Part shown: positions 56,689 through 64,000 of the stretch, piece after piece
Layout: every line of letters starts with the position of its first letter
How positions within the stretch are numbered: position 1 is the first letter of the stretch
Assembly: GCF_002216855.1 (NCBI RefSeq)
Contig: NZ_CP022355.1
Coordinates: 620,001 to 684,000, forward strand
Origin: Paraphotobacterium marinum
GTDB taxonomy: Bacteria > Pseudomonadota > Gammaproteobacteria > Enterobacterales > Vibrionaceae
Reading direction: 5' to 3'
Length of the DNA: 64,000 nucleotides
Made by a program: the position numbers and the translations under genes
Notes under the pieces: generated by a model
Seen by the model: the letters and a program-made list of their open reading frames with translations, nothing else
Databases searched by the model: none
Told to the model about the DNA's origin: nothing

Positions 56689-56705
56689 TGCACCATATCA
56701 GTGCT
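56689..56705. promoter_or_regulatory. Probable NtrC binding site upstream of glnA
   Basis: TGCACCATATCAGTGCT fits the NtrC dyad TGCACxAxxxTxGTGCA with 16 of 17 positions compatible. Its centre is about 139 bases upstream of the glnA start. A matching sigma-54 promoter (GG and GC 12 bases apart) could not be found with confidence between site and gene. Confidence 0.65.
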
Positions 56706-56794
56706 TTTCTGCCCTAATTTGGGTTGATTTTACATGTATATTATTACGATGATTAACATCCAAAATCAATACAAAAAAAAAATTGATAATTAAA

Positions 56795-56810
56795 GGTGAT
56801 TTATATCACA
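56795..56810. promoter_or_regulatory. Probable CRP-cAMP site between glnA and typA
   Basis: GGTGATTTATATCACA matches the CRP consensus TGTGA-6-TCACA at nine of ten conserved bases. It lies 88 bases upstream of typA. The rest of the 339-base divergent gap (56559-56897) is AT-rich and holds no gene. Regulation of typA, glnA or both is possible. Confidence 0.7.
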
Positions 56811-56897
56811 CAGAGTTACAATTTTAAGGTAAAATAGTTAAATATCGTATTTTTATTTGAAGAAATTTACATTTTATTACAACAAAGTAGAAAAATT

Positions 56898-58727
56898 ATG
56901 TCTAATTTACAAATCGAAAAATTGAGAAACATAGCAATTATTGCTCACGTTGATCATGGTAAAACAACATTAGTTGATAAGTTATTACAGCAATCAGGAA
57001 CACTTCAATCAAGAGGTGAGTTAGAAGACAGAGTCATGGACTCTAATGACATTGAAAAAGAAAGAGGTATAACTATATTAGCCAAAAATACCGCTATTAA
57101 TTGGAAGGACTATAGAATAAATATTGTAGACACTCCTGGACATGCTGATTTTGGTGGCGAAGTTGAACGAATTATGTCTATGGTTGATTCAGTTCTTCTG
57201 ATTGTAGATGCTGTTGATGGACCAATGCCTCAAACTAGATTTGTAACTCAAAAAGCATTTGCCCATGGATTAAAGCCAATCGTTGTTATCAATAAAGTAG
57301 ATAGACCTGGAGCTAGACCTGATTGGGTTATGGATCAGGTTTTCGATTTATTTGATAATTTAGATGCAACTGATGAACAACTTGATTTTAAAGTTATTTA
57401 TGCATCAGCACTTAATGGATGGGCATCTTGTGAAGAAGGTGATGAAGGAACAGACATGGAGCCTTTATTCAATGCAATTGTTGATAATGTTAGCCCTCCT
57501 AATGTAAATGTTGATGGACCTCTCCAAATGCAAATTTCTCAATTAGATTATAATTCTTATGTTGGAGTAATTGGTGTAGCTAGGATTTCTCGTGGAACCG
57601 CAAAACCTAATCAGCAAGTTACAATTATTGGTGCCGATGGCAGTCAAAGAAATGCAAAAATTGGTACAGTTCTTGGTTATTTGGGGCTAGAAAGGAATGA
57701 AATCAATGAAGCAAGCGCAGGTGATATAATAGCCGTTACTGGTCTTGGTGATCTAAAGATTTCTGATACAGTCTGTGATCCTAATATGGTAGAGGCACTG
57801 CCTTCTCTAAGCGTAGACGAACCAACTGTTACCATGACATTTCAGGTCAATACATCACCATTTGCTGGTAAAGAAGGAAAATATGTTACTTCAAGAAATA
57901 TCTTAGAAAGATTAGAGAAAGAACTCGTACATAATGTTGCTCTGAGAGTTGAAGAAACTGACGATCCTGATAAATTTAAAGTTTCTGGTAGAGGTGAGCT
58001 TCACTTGTCTATTTTAATTGAGAATATGAGGCGTGAGGGTTATGAGCTTGCTGTATCGAGACCAGAAGTAATATTAAAAGAAGAAAATGGCACTTTGATG
58101 GAGCCCTTTGAAACTGTGACTATAGATGTGCTTGAAGAGCATCAAGGTAGCATAATGGAGAATATTGGTCTTAGAAAAGGCGAATTAAAAGATATGTCTC
58201 CAGATGGTAAAGGTAGAGTGAGAATGGACTTTATTATGCCCTCAAGAGGTTTAATAGGATTTCAAACAGAATTTTTAACGCTTACATCAGGTTCTGGTTT
58301 GCTTTACCATACGTTTGATCATTATGGCGTACATAAAGGAGGGCAGATTGGTCAAAGAAATAATGGTGTTTTAATTTCAAATGCAACTGGAAAAGCTTTG
58401 ACATATGCCTTATTTAATCTACAAGAAAGAGGTAGATTGTTTACTGAACATGCTGATGAAGTTTACGAAGGACAAATAATTGGAATTCATAATCGTTCAA
58501 ATGATTTAACAGTTAATTGTTTAAAAGGAAAACAACTTACTAATGTTAGAGCTTCTGGAACGGATGATGCTTTGATTCTTACTCCAGCTATCAAATACAC
58601 TTTAGAACAAGCTCTTGAATTTATAGATGATGATGAGCTAGTTGAAGTAACTCCAGAAAGCATTCGTATCAGAAAAAAACATTTGACTGAAAATGATCGT
58701 AAAAGAGCATCTAGAGCGGCTAAATAA
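56898..58727 (+). CDS. typA: Ribosome-associated GTPase TypA/BipA
   Basis: Translational GTPase of 609 residues, active in ribosome assembly and stress adaptation. G1 [20 protein letters not shown]3 [16 protein letters not shown]4 [13 protein letters not shown]; the EF-G-like domains and the BipA-specific C-terminal region (with [19 protein letters not shown] and [18 protein letters not shown]) follow. Length and domains are normal. Divergent from glnA, as in E. coli. Confidence 0.97.
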   Translation: MSNLQIEKLRNIAIIAHVDHGKTTLVDKLLQQSGTLQSRGELEDRVMDSNDIEKERGITILAKNTAINWKDYRINIVDTPGHADFGGEVERIMSMVDSVLLIVDAVDGPMPQTRFVTQKAFAHGLKPIVVINKVDRPGARPDWVMDQVFDLFDNLDATDEQLDFKVIYASALNGWASCEEGDEGTDMEPLFNAIVDNVSPPNVNVDGPLQMQISQLDYNSYVGVIGVARISRGTAKPNQQVTIIGADGSQRNAKIGTVLGYLGLERNEINEASAGDIIAVTGLGDLKISDTVCDPNMVEALPSLSVDEPTVTMTFQVNTSPFAGKEGKYVTSRNILERLEKELVHNVALRVEETDDPDKFKVSGRGELHLSILIENMRREGYELAVSRPEVILKEENGTLMEPFETVTIDVLEEHQGSIMENIGLRKGELKDMSPDGKGRVRMDFIMPSRGLIGFQTEFLTLTSGSGLLYHTFDHYGVHKGGQIGQRNNGVLISNATGKALTYALFNLQERGRLFTEHADEVYEGQIIGIHNRSNDLTVNCLKGKQLTNVRASGTDDALILTPAIKYTLEQALEFIDDDELVEVTPESIRIRKKHLTENDRKRASRAAK

Positions 58728-58729
58728 TT

Positions 58730-59164
58730 GTGATTGGATTAATTCAAAGGGTCGCAAAAGCAGAAGTTCAGATCAATGGAGCCAATCATTGCTCTATTGA
58801 TCAAGGTATTGTTATTTTACTTGGTATAGAAGTTGAAGACTCGATTGATACAGTTGATAGGATGATTCACAAAATTATTAACTATAGAATTTTTTCCGAT
58901 GAAAATAAAAAAATGAATTTGAGTCTACAAGATATAAATGGACATTTATTAGTTGTACCTCAATTTACTTTATCTGCAAATACAAAAAAAGGCTTAAGAC
59001 CAAGCTTTAAGTCTGTACCAGTAGATTTTTCTAAAAATCTTTTTGAAAACTTTGTGTTAAGAGCAAAGGATAAATTAGATAATGTTAAGTCAGGCGTGTT
59101 TGCTGCAGATATGCAAGTATCATTAGTTAATGATGGGCCAGTCACGTTTTGGATTCATATATAA
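58730..59164 (+). CDS. dtd: D-aminoacyl-tRNA deacylase
   Basis: Removes D-amino acids from mischarged tRNA, 144 residues. Starts at GTG 58730 (IGLIQRVAKAEVQINGANHC), 2 bases after typA. Motifs: YRIFSDENKKMNLSLQDI, VPQFTLSANTKKGLRPSF and the terminal LVNDGPVTFWIHI with the Gly-Pro cis motif. The Ser of the common SQFTL is Pro here, a variant also known in other proteobacteria. A terminator follows. Confidence 0.94.
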   Translation: MIGLIQRVAKAEVQINGANHCSIDQGIVILLGIEVEDSIDTVDRMIHKIINYRIFSDENKKMNLSLQDINGHLLVVPQFTLSANTKKGLRPSFKSVPVDFSKNLFENFVLRAKDKLDNVKSGVFAADMQVSLVNDGPVTFWIHI

Positions 59165-59171
59165 ATTATTT

Positions 59172-59199
59172 ACAAAAAAAGCCAATAGGCTTTTTTTGT
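59172..59199. terminator. Bidirectional terminator between dtd and pckA
   Basis: AAAAAAAGCC / GGCTTTTTTT hairpin with a 4-base AATA loop; the two genes converge on it. Confidence 0.85.
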
Positions 59200-59206
59200 A
59201 ATAAAA

Positions 59207-60823
59207 TTATAAAGTTGGACCAAACTGTTTTAAATATTTACCACTCTCTGAATCCTCAAACTTTTCAAAATTTTTAATAAATTTCTTCGCAAGATTTTTT
59301 GCTTTAGATTCCCAATGTTCTTTTGTGTCATAGCATGCTCTTGGATCTAGGATATCAACCTGAAGTTCTCCAATATGGTGAGGATACTCAAGATTAAAGA
59401 AGGGAATCTTTGACGATGGATTATCGTGTATGCTTCCATCTAAAATAGAATCAACAATTTTTCTTGTATTCTTTATTGAAATTCTGCTGCCTTTCCCATT
59501 CCAACCAGTATTAACTAAGTAACATTGAGCATTATTTAAGTCAATTCTTTTTGACAAAACCTCAGCATATTTCGTTGGATGTAGGGTAAGGAATGCCGCA
59601 CCAAAACAAGAAGAAAAGGTTGGAGTTGGTTCAGTCACTCCTCGTTCTGTCCCAGCTAGTTTAGATGTAAATCCAGATAAAAAATGATATAAAGCTTGTT
59701 CCTTAGTTAAAATTGATACAGGTGGCAGAACCCCAAACCCATCAGCAGATAGAAGTATAATTTTATTGGCATTTCTCCCTCTTGACAATGGTTTAACGAT
59801 ATTTTCAATATGATAAATTGGGTAAGAAACACGAGTATTTTCTGTAATACTTGAGTCATCGTAGTCGACTGCACTTTTGTTTAAAACTACATTCTCTAAA
59901 AGAGCATCTTTTCTTATTGCATTATAAATATCCGGCTCATCTTCGGGAGAAAGATTTATTGTTTTAGCATAACATCCGCCCTCAAAGTTGAAGATCCCAT
60001 CATCATCCCAACCATGCTCATCATCGCCTATGAGTGCTCTTTTTGGATCTGTTGAAAGTGTTGTTTTGCCTGTACCGGATAAACCAAAAAAGATTGCCAC
60101 TTCACCGTTTGAACCTTGATTAGCGGAGCAATGCATTGATGCAATATTTTTTAAAGGCAAGTAATAATTCATCATGGCAAAAATCCCTTTTTTCATTTCG
60201 CCTCCGTACCACGTTCCGCCAATAATTTGCATTCTCTCTGTTAAGTTAAACATGGTAAAATTTTCAGAATTTAATCCCTGCTCTTTCCAATGTTTATTAG
60301 TACATTTTGAAGCATTTAAAACAATAAAATCAGGTTCAAATGTTTCTAACTCATCTTCTGTTGGTCTTATAAACATATTTTTGACAAAATGTGCTTGCCA
60401 TGCAACTTCAGTAACAATTCTCACATTTAGACGAGAGCTTTTATTTGCACCGCAGTAACCATCTATAACGTAAAGCACTTTATTACTAAGCTGAGATACT
60501 ACTTGTTTCTTTACATTTATCCACGTCGATGGAGGTATTGGTTTGTTATCATTGGGGCTATTAGGGGAGTTCCACCAAATAGTATCCTTTGTAATCTTAT
60601 CATTTACAATATATTTGTCCTTTGGTGATCTTCCAGTAAAAACACCAGTTTTAACAGCAATGGCTCCAGAATCAGTCACAAAGCCTTTTTCATATCCATT
60701 TAAACTTGGAGACGTTTCATGCTGATATAATAAGTCGTAGCTTGGATTGTGGTATATTTTTGTACTATTTGTAATCCCATACTTTTCTAAGTCAATGACT
60801 GATTTTTTTTGCGCTGTAGCCAT
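59207..60823 (-). CDS. pckA: Phosphoenolpyruvate carboxykinase (ATP)
   Basis: Gluconeogenic enzyme turning oxaloacetate into phosphoenolpyruvate, 538 residues. Evidence: [11 protein letters not shown] near 60-70, [16 protein letters not shown], Walker [15 protein letters not shown] near 248-261, kinase-2 [30 protein letters not shown] and the adenine-binding FGAAFL region. Presence shows growth on organic acids or amino acids. The same pckA-hslO-hslR order occurs in vibrios. Confidence 0.96.
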   Translation of the reverse strand: MATAQKKSVIDLEKYGITNSTKIYHNPSYDLLYQHETSPSLNGYEKGFVTDSGAIAVKTGVFTGRSPKDKYIVNDKITKDTIWWNSPNSPNDNKPIPPSTWINVKKQVVSQLSNKVLYVIDGYCGANKSSRLNVRIVTEVAWQAHFVKNMFIRPTEDELETFEPDFIVLNASKCTNKHWKEQGLNSENFTMFNLTERMQIIGGTWYGGEMKKGIFAMMNYYLPLKNIASMHCSANQGSNGEVAIFFGLSGTGKTTLSTDPKRALIGDDEHGWDDDGIFNFEGGCYAKTINLSPEDEPDIYNAIRKDALLENVVLNKSAVDYDDSSITENTRVSYPIYHIENIVKPLSRGRNANKIILLSADGFGVLPPVSILTKEQALYHFLSGFTSKLAGTERGVTEPTPTFSSCFGAAFLTLHPTKYAEVLSKRIDLNNAQCYLVNTGWNGKGSRISIKNTRKIVDSILDGSIHDNPSSKIPFFNLEYPHHIGELQVDILDPRACYDTKEHWESKAKNLAKKFIKNFEKFEDSESGKYLKQFGPTL

Positions 60824-60935
60824 AATAGTCCTTTAGTTAAGATTTCATTTAACATATTGGAATCTTAACTTTTAATAGAACTTATTTTTGCGTGTGACTC
60901 AGCATTTATGAAATTTTTAGTAGATTAAAGTTAGT

Positions 60936-61796
60936 TTAATGTGAAATAAATAACTGTTCTATCTTATCTTTGTCGAAGTAATATTCTTTACCACAATACT
61001 CACAAATTATACTAATTTTCCCTTGTTCAGACAAAATTTTGTTTGCTTCTTCCAAACCCAGTGACCTAACTACGGTATCACTTTTATCTTGGGAACACCC
61101 ACAGTTAAAAGAAATAGCTTCAGATTCAAAGACTTTTACCTTTTCTTGATTAAATAATCTATATAAAATATCATTTGGAGATAACTCGAAGATCTCATCG
61201 TTTTTGATTGTGTTAGCTAATGTCAGAACATGTTCAAAAGAATTAAGATCTGTTGTAATATCTGAATCTGAGTTGCTAGGTAATTTTTGTAGCAATATAC
61301 CAGCAAGATTATTTATATTAGCATCAACCCTTATAATTAAATCTGTATCTATTTGCTCTGATTGAAGAAAATATTGTTTGATGCAATCAGATAAACTATC
61401 TTTATCTAATGCTATTACACCCTGATATTTCTCACCTTGATCAGGTTCAATACTGACAATTAATTGTGCATCTCCCAGTAATTGTTTGAAAGACATGTCT
61501 TTTTTGATTAACTTCGTATCGTATCGAGCTGTTCCTTTGTTGATAAAATTATTTGTGGTATTAATGACAGCAAGATTTAGTGGACCGTTACCTTGTATTT
61601 GAGTAGTTATTTTTCCTTTAAACTTTAAAGTAGCAGCCATTAGATTAGTTGCGATAAAAAGTTCTCCTAATATTTTTTTTACTGGTTGAGGATAATTTTT
61701 GTGTACCGTGAACTCTTCAAACACTTTATTGACTTGAATGATTTCACCTTTTATTTGATGATTTAAAAATACAAATTTTGTTAATGACTCTTGCAT
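60936..61796 (-). CDS. hslO: Redox-regulated chaperone Hsp33
   Basis: Cytoplasmic holdase activated by oxidation, 286 residues. The zinc-binding cysteines are CGC near residues 232-234 (FNCGCSQDK) and CEYC near 265-268 (ICEYCGKEY), so the redox switch is intact. N-terminal LTKFVFLNHQIKGEIIQVN and LIATNLMAATLKFKGKITTQ segments fit the family. Confidence 0.95.
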   Translation of the reverse strand: MQESLTKFVFLNHQIKGEIIQVNKVFEEFTVHKNYPQPVKKILGELFIATNLMAATLKFKGKITTQIQGNGPLNLAVINTTNNFINKGTARYDTKLIKKDMSFKQLLGDAQLIVSIEPDQGEKYQGVIALDKDSLSDCIKQYFLQSEQIDTDLIIRVDANINNLAGILLQKLPSNSDSDITTDLNSFEHVLTLANTIKNDEIFELSPNDILYRLFNQEKVKVFESEAISFNCGCSQDKSDTVVRSLGLEEANKILSEQGKISIICEYCGKEYYFDKDKIEQLFISH

Positions 61797-61805
61797 TTCT
61801 TTTAC

Positions 61806-62213
61806 CTATTTATTGGATTGATCTTTTTTAAATTCTATTATGTTACGTCTCTGCTTTTTATTCGGTTTAGTTTGAGATGGAATAAAGCACTGTTTATTAA
61901 TTTGGTAATTTTTATTTTGGTTTAATCTTCCAATTATACTTTCATCAGTTTCTTGATATAACGCTTGAGCTTGAGAATAGTTTCTTCTTACATCAGAAAG
62001 CATCAAAACTTTAACTGTGTATGATACATGACCTTTTTTTATTGTTATTAATGCGCCCATTTCAACTTGTTTACTAACCTTTGCATGATGGTTGTTATAC
62101 AAAACACGTCCTTTTGATATTTCTTGTTTTGCAATAGCTCTGGTTTTAAAAAACCTTGATGCCCATAACCATTTATCTAATCTGACTTGTAACTCAGAAT
62201 CTTGATTTGACAT
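61806..62213 (-). CDS. hslR: Heat-shock protein 15 (S4-domain, ribosome-associated)
   Basis: S4 RNA-binding protein of 135 residues that binds stalled 50S subunits carrying peptidyl-tRNA. The S4 motif is VRLDKWLWASRFFKTRAIAK near residues 9-28, followed by GRVLYNNHHAKVSKQVEMGA. The basic C-terminal tail (KPNKKQRRNIIEFKKDQ) is typical. It precedes hslO by 9 bases in the same operon. Confidence 0.94.
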   Translation of the reverse strand: MSNQDSELQVRLDKWLWASRFFKTRAIAKQEISKGRVLYNNHHAKVSKQVEMGALITIKKGHVSYTVKVLMLSDVRRNYSQAQALYQETDESIIGRLNQNKNYQINKQCFIPSQTKPNKKQRRNIIEFKKDQSNK

Positions 62214-62329
62214 TTACTATAGCCATAATTTTAAGTTTAATGAGAAGTATATCATAATTTAGTCTAAATTGACTCAATGATCGTATATTTGAACTAAAAT
62301 TAAAGTTTAAAAGACTAATCTATATTTTC

Positions 62330-63136
62330 ATGAATAAACGTATATTCAATATTTTATATTATATAACCCTCATATTTTTTGTTGTAGCAATATCATGGTT
62401 ATTAGGTAAAAGTCTATCTAATTTTTTTGTTGAATCAGAAAATAGTCAATTTGTATCAGATAATGTTAATCAAGATAATCAAGGAAACACTTTGCAATCT
62501 CCTAAATTATCATCATTATTTAGTATGGTCAAAGCACCCATAAAACCAAACAATAACATTATAAAAAAATCAAGAAGTGGAGCTAAACTGACAGGTATAG
62601 TTATTTCTACACTTAAAAACAACAGTTTAGTTGTAATTGATTATAAAGGAAATCAGGATGCTTATGGTGTTAACGAAACAGTTAAGGGCTCACGCATTAA
62701 AGTCACTGATATTTATCCCGATAAAATATACATAAGCAACAATGGTGTAAAGGAATATATTGATTTTGAATCAAGAAATAATGCTTCAAATATCCCAAAA
62801 TCTACTAAAATTCTGAAAAAGAATGATCAGTTACAAAAAATAGCATCTATGGATAGAACAAAAATAAAACCTAGTACTATATTACAGTATATAAGAATGT
62901 CGCAAGTGATTCGCGATGGAAAACTTGTTGGGTACCGGCTTAGACCAGGTGTGAAAAAAGATTTTTTCTATTCAGTGGGATTGAGAGACAATGATTTGGC
63001 TATATCCTTAAATGGATTTGATCTGACTGAGCCTATTGTAATGACTAAATTAAGAGAAGAACTGTTAAATGCATCAAGCTTCAATGTTACAGTTCAAAGG
63101 GATGGGCAACTTCATGATATATTTGTTGAATTATAA
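62330..63136 (+). CDS. gspC: Type II secretion protein GspC
   Basis: Inner-membrane protein linking the inner platform to the outer-membrane secretin, 268 residues. A single N-terminal helix (residues 9-30), then the homology-region domain (KLTGIVISTLKNNSLVVIDY and DAYGVNETVKGSRIKV) and a C-terminal PDZ domain (YRLRPGVKKDFFYSVGLRDNDLAISLNG, in part GLRDNDLAISLNGFDL). First gene of the gsp cluster, which continues beyond the window. Confidence 0.94.
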   Translation: MNKRIFNILYYITLIFFVVAISWLLGKSLSNFFVESENSQFVSDNVNQDNQGNTLQSPKLSSLFSMVKAPIKPNNNIIKKSRSGAKLTGIVISTLKNNSLVVIDYKGNQDAYGVNETVKGSRIKVTDIYPDKIYISNNGVKEYIDFESRNNASNIPKSTKILKKNDQLQKIASMDRTKIKPSTILQYIRMSQVIRDGKLVGYRLRPGVKKDFFYSVGLRDNDLAISLNGFDLTEPIVMTKLREELLNASSFNVTVQRDGQLHDIFVEL

Positions 63137-64000
63137 TAAGTATAAATTAACATTAATTTTTATTATATTATTGTTTTTTTCGTCTTTCATAAACTCTGAA
63201 ACATTTAATGCAACATTTAAAAATGTTAATATTCAAGAGTTTATAAGTACAGTAGGAAGAAATTTAAATAAGACAATTATATTAAGCCCAAATATTAAAG
63301 GGACGGTCAACGTCAAAAGCTATGATCCACTTGATAGACAACAGTACTATCAATTTTTTTTGAATGTTTTAGATGTTTATGGTTATGCAGCCATTAAAGT
63401 AGATGAAAATATTTTAAAAATAGTCAGAGATAAAGATGCAAAAGTGGATGCTGTACCAGTAAACTCAGGAGCTATCGGTGATGAAGTTGTAACTCGTATC
63501 GTTCCTGTACATAATATTCCCGTTAAAGAGCTTTCCCCACTACTCAGACAGTTAAATGATAATGCTGGTTCAGGTAATGTCGTTCATTATGAGCCTTCAA
63601 ATGTGATAATGCTTACAGGAAGGGCCTCAGTTGTCAAAAAACTAACAAAAATAATTCAACAAGTTGATCAGACTGGTGACAATGAAGTTGAAGTTGTCCC
63701 TTTGCGTAATGCTTCCGCCTCAGAAATGGTGAGGATAATTGATGCACTCAATAAAAGTAAAACCTCAAAAAATACACCTATGTATTTGAAACCAGTTATT
63801 GTTGCGGATGATAGAACGAATGCTGTGCTCCTATCAGGAGATAAAAAAGTAAAATATAGGTTAAGAAAACTGATTTATCAATTAGATAGGGAAATGGCTA
63901 CGACTTCCAATAATCAGGTGATTTATTTAAAATATGCAAAGGCAGAGGAGGTTGCTAAGGTTCTTCAAGAGGTTTCAGATAACATTACCATTGAAAAAAT
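63114..64000 (+). CDS. gspD: Type II secretion secretin GspD (partial, 3' end cut by window edge)
   Basis: Outer-membrane secretin of the type II system. I start at ATG 63114 (MIYLLNYNKYKLTLIFII), overlapping gspC by 23 bases; in-frame TTG codons at 63123 and 63126 are alternatives. The signal peptide ends near FSSFINS. The N0 domain follows (ATFKNVNIQEFISTVGRNLN, TIILSPNIKGTVNVKSYDPL), then N1 (RIVPVHNIPVKELSPLLRQL) and N2 (VVPLRNASASEMVRIIDAL), with VIYLKYAKAEEVAKVLQ opening N3. About 295 codons are in the window with no stop. The beta-barrel gate lies outside. Confidence 0.94.
   Translation, partial: MIYLLNYNKYKLTLIFIILLFFSSFINSETFNATFKNVNIQEFISTVGRNLNKTIILSPNIKGTVNVKSYDPLDRQQYYQFFLNVLDVYGYAAIKVDENILKIVRDKDAKVDAVPVNSGAIGDEVVTRIVPVHNIPVKELSPLLRQLNDNAGSGNVVHYEPSNVIMLTGRASVVKKLTKIIQQVDQTGDNEVEVVPLRNASASEMVRIIDALNKSKTSKNTPMYLKPVIVADDRTNAVLLSGDKKVKYRLRKLIYQLDREMATTSNNQVIYLKYAKAEEVAKVLQEVSDNITIEK

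Noticed and set aside
58966-58977. Ser to Pro change in the SQFTL signature of Dtd
   Set aside because: The PQFTL form also occurs in other proteobacterial Dtd proteins as far as I recall, so it is normal variation.

Overview
The window comes from an AT-rich gammaproteobacterium. The gene order, the 16S rRNA text and protein details all point to the family Vibrionaceae or a close relative. The clues are an amino-acid ABC transporter directly upstream of dnaA, the order dnaA-dnaN-recF-gyrB-glyS-glyQ, a TatB that ends in a Vibrio-like SVQRPY, and the order polA/engB/cytochrome c4/yihI/glnG-glnL-glnA/typA. The base bias, long A/T runs, short proteins, tight packing and several broken genes suggest a genome under reduction, such as a host-associated lineage. 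Retention of cyaA, NtrBC, a type II secretion system and many biosynthetic genes argues against an old obligate intracellular symbiont. The lineage assignment is inference from remembered sequences, not from a search.

Layout. 1-1216: end of an amino-acid ABC importer. 1217-7573: dnaA promoter with DnaA boxes, then dnaA, dnaN, recF, gyrB and a terminator. 7622-11872 (minus): glyS, glyQ, tusA and an acuI-like oxidoreductase. 11961-18002: hemG, then a complete rRNA operon (16S, tRNA-Ile, tRNA-Ala, 23S, 5S, tRNA-Asp, tRNA-Trp) with its promoter, boxA elements and processing stems. 18046-20687: fluoride riboswitch and fluoride channel, then TPP riboswitch and thiC. 20785-23502 (minus): aminopeptidase P and an EamA transporter. 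23601-27795: ubiE-ubiJ-ubiB-tatA-tatB-tatC. 27869-30764: a serine-type sulfatase with its radical-SAM maturase. 30871-34396: rsmJ, OPT transporter, DUF4174 protein. 34389-38281 (minus): hemC-hemD-hemX-hemY. 38432-47962: cyaA, cyaY, lptM, lysA, dapF, DUF484, xerC, yigB, uvrD. 48155-52667: polA, engB, cytochrome c4, yihI. 52671-56558 (minus): glnA-glnL-glnG. 56898-62213: typA, dtd, pckA, hslO, hslR. 62330-64000: gspC and the start of gspD.

The most notable pattern is a set of eight single-base losses, all in A or T runs. They break five genes: the aminopeptidase P gene, hemY, hemX, uvrD (three times) and polA (twice). Adding one base at each site restores a full-length, family-typical protein. 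Five of the eight lie within 3.3 kb in the two repair genes uvrD and polA, and none falls in the translation or replication-initiation core. This could be recent gene decay, rescue by polymerase slippage, or homopolymer sequencing error; raw reads would decide.

Other points of interest are a perfect ParB-binding parS site inside ubiB with a near-perfect one between tusA and glyQ, two metabolite/ion riboswitches in tandem neighbourhoods, tRNA 3' ends that pair with their own trailers in the rRNA operon, a divergent Tat translocase, a sulfatase/maturase pair that could feed the type II secretion system, and a cluster of DnaA boxes and GATC sites upstream of polA.
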